A program made the position numbers and the translations under genes. The notes below the pieces were generated by a model that ran no database searches, was not told the origin of the DNA, and worked only from the letters and a program-made list of their open reading frames with translations. From contig NZ_CAMTIK010000004.1 in assembly GCF_947072685.1 (NCBI RefSeq), positions 1 to 64,000 of the forward strand: DNA of 64,000 bases, read 5' to 3'. Below are positions 63,861-64,000 of the stretch, piece by piece (position 1 is the stretch's first letter; every line of letters starts with the position of its first letter). Source of the stretch: an uncultured Cetobacterium sp. (GTDB lineage Bacteria > Fusobacteriota > Fusobacteriia > Fusobacteriales > Fusobacteriaceae).

Positions 63861-64000
63861 AGATCCCTCCTAAAATTGTAAAGATGTATTAAAGTTATTA
63901 TAACAGAAAAAGTAAATAAAATTAATAAATTAATAAAAATGATGAAAAAAAATCCTAAAAAAGTTATTTTTTTATCAAAGTTAAGGAAAGAGAAAGAGAA

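Overview
The window looks like chromosomal DNA of a low-GC, anaerobic, diderm bacterium of the Fusobacteriota (family Fusobacteriaceae; a Cetobacterium- or Fusobacterium-like genome is my best guess, by inference). The reasons are: strong AT bias; a type Vd autotransporter phospholipase whose catalytic Ser98/Asp243 positions match FplA of Fusobacterium nucleatum as I recall them; outer-membrane lipid genes (mlaA) beside Gram-positive-like genes (cvfB, pepV, a SigH-like sigma factor, a type III glutamine synthetase); and anaerobic enzymes (a glycyl-radical enzyme with its activase, formate-THF ligase, tyrosine phenol-lyase). I see no rRNA, tRNA, IS element, prophage or CRISPR array.

Layout. 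1-7.8 kb: a hexuronate catabolic operon, uxaC-uxuA-uxuB plus a three-part TRAP transporter (dctP-dctQ-dctM), followed by a GntR/FCD regulator; a strong promoter with a perfect CTTGTATACAAG palindrome lies in front. 7.8-14.9 kb: ridA and a sugar isomerase-like gene, divergent from MFS permease, AGCS symporter, DeoR regulator, YitT-family protein and an M14-like peptidase; substrate unknown. 14.9-17.0 kb: MscS channel, DUF2769 cysteine-rich protein and a LysO lysine exporter split over two overlapping genes. 17.0-20.5 kb: a 440-bp divergent spacer carrying a perfect 46-bp A/T-only palindrome, then tyrosine phenol-lyase and an AGCS symporter, each ended by nearly the same terminator hairpin. 20.5-25.8 kb: XRE-TPR regulator, cvfB, IclR regulator, glutamine synthetase III.

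25.8-32.1 kb (minus strand): thioredoxin reductase-like protein, MBL hydrolase, TrmR-like methyltransferase, rsmB, AIR-synthase-family protein, then fhs. 32.2-35.3 kb: SigH-like sigma factor, yjjI/yjjW glycyl-radical pair. 35.3-38.8 kb (minus): fplA and aroA. 39.0-41.9 kb: DUF896 protein, asnS, an esterase, a small lipoprotein. 42-45.6 kb (minus): ribH-ribD-ribE-ribBA under an FMN riboswitch, with a perfect inverted repeat inside the promoter. 45.6-52.4 kb: AmiD-like amidase, HU, EF-G-like GTPase, corA, dnaN, solitary potD. 52.5-57.7 kb: TrmH-family methyltransferase, Cof-type phosphatase, exported alpha/beta hydrolase, mlaA, pepV. 57.8-63.2 kb: a complete ABC importer with a DUF3798 binding protein, a tandem ATPase, two permeases and a small anchored protein; ligand unknown. 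The window ends with an L,D-transpeptidase-like gene on the minus strand.

Many gene starts were moved downstream of the longest open frame because a clear GGAGG-type ribosome site sits at 5-10 nt from an internal ATG or TTG. The best candidates for undescribed biology are the DUF3798 transporter cassette, the 46-bp palindrome, the operator-like repeat in the riboswitch-controlled rib promoter, the hydrolase-MlaA pair and the YjjI/YjjW pair of unresolved function.
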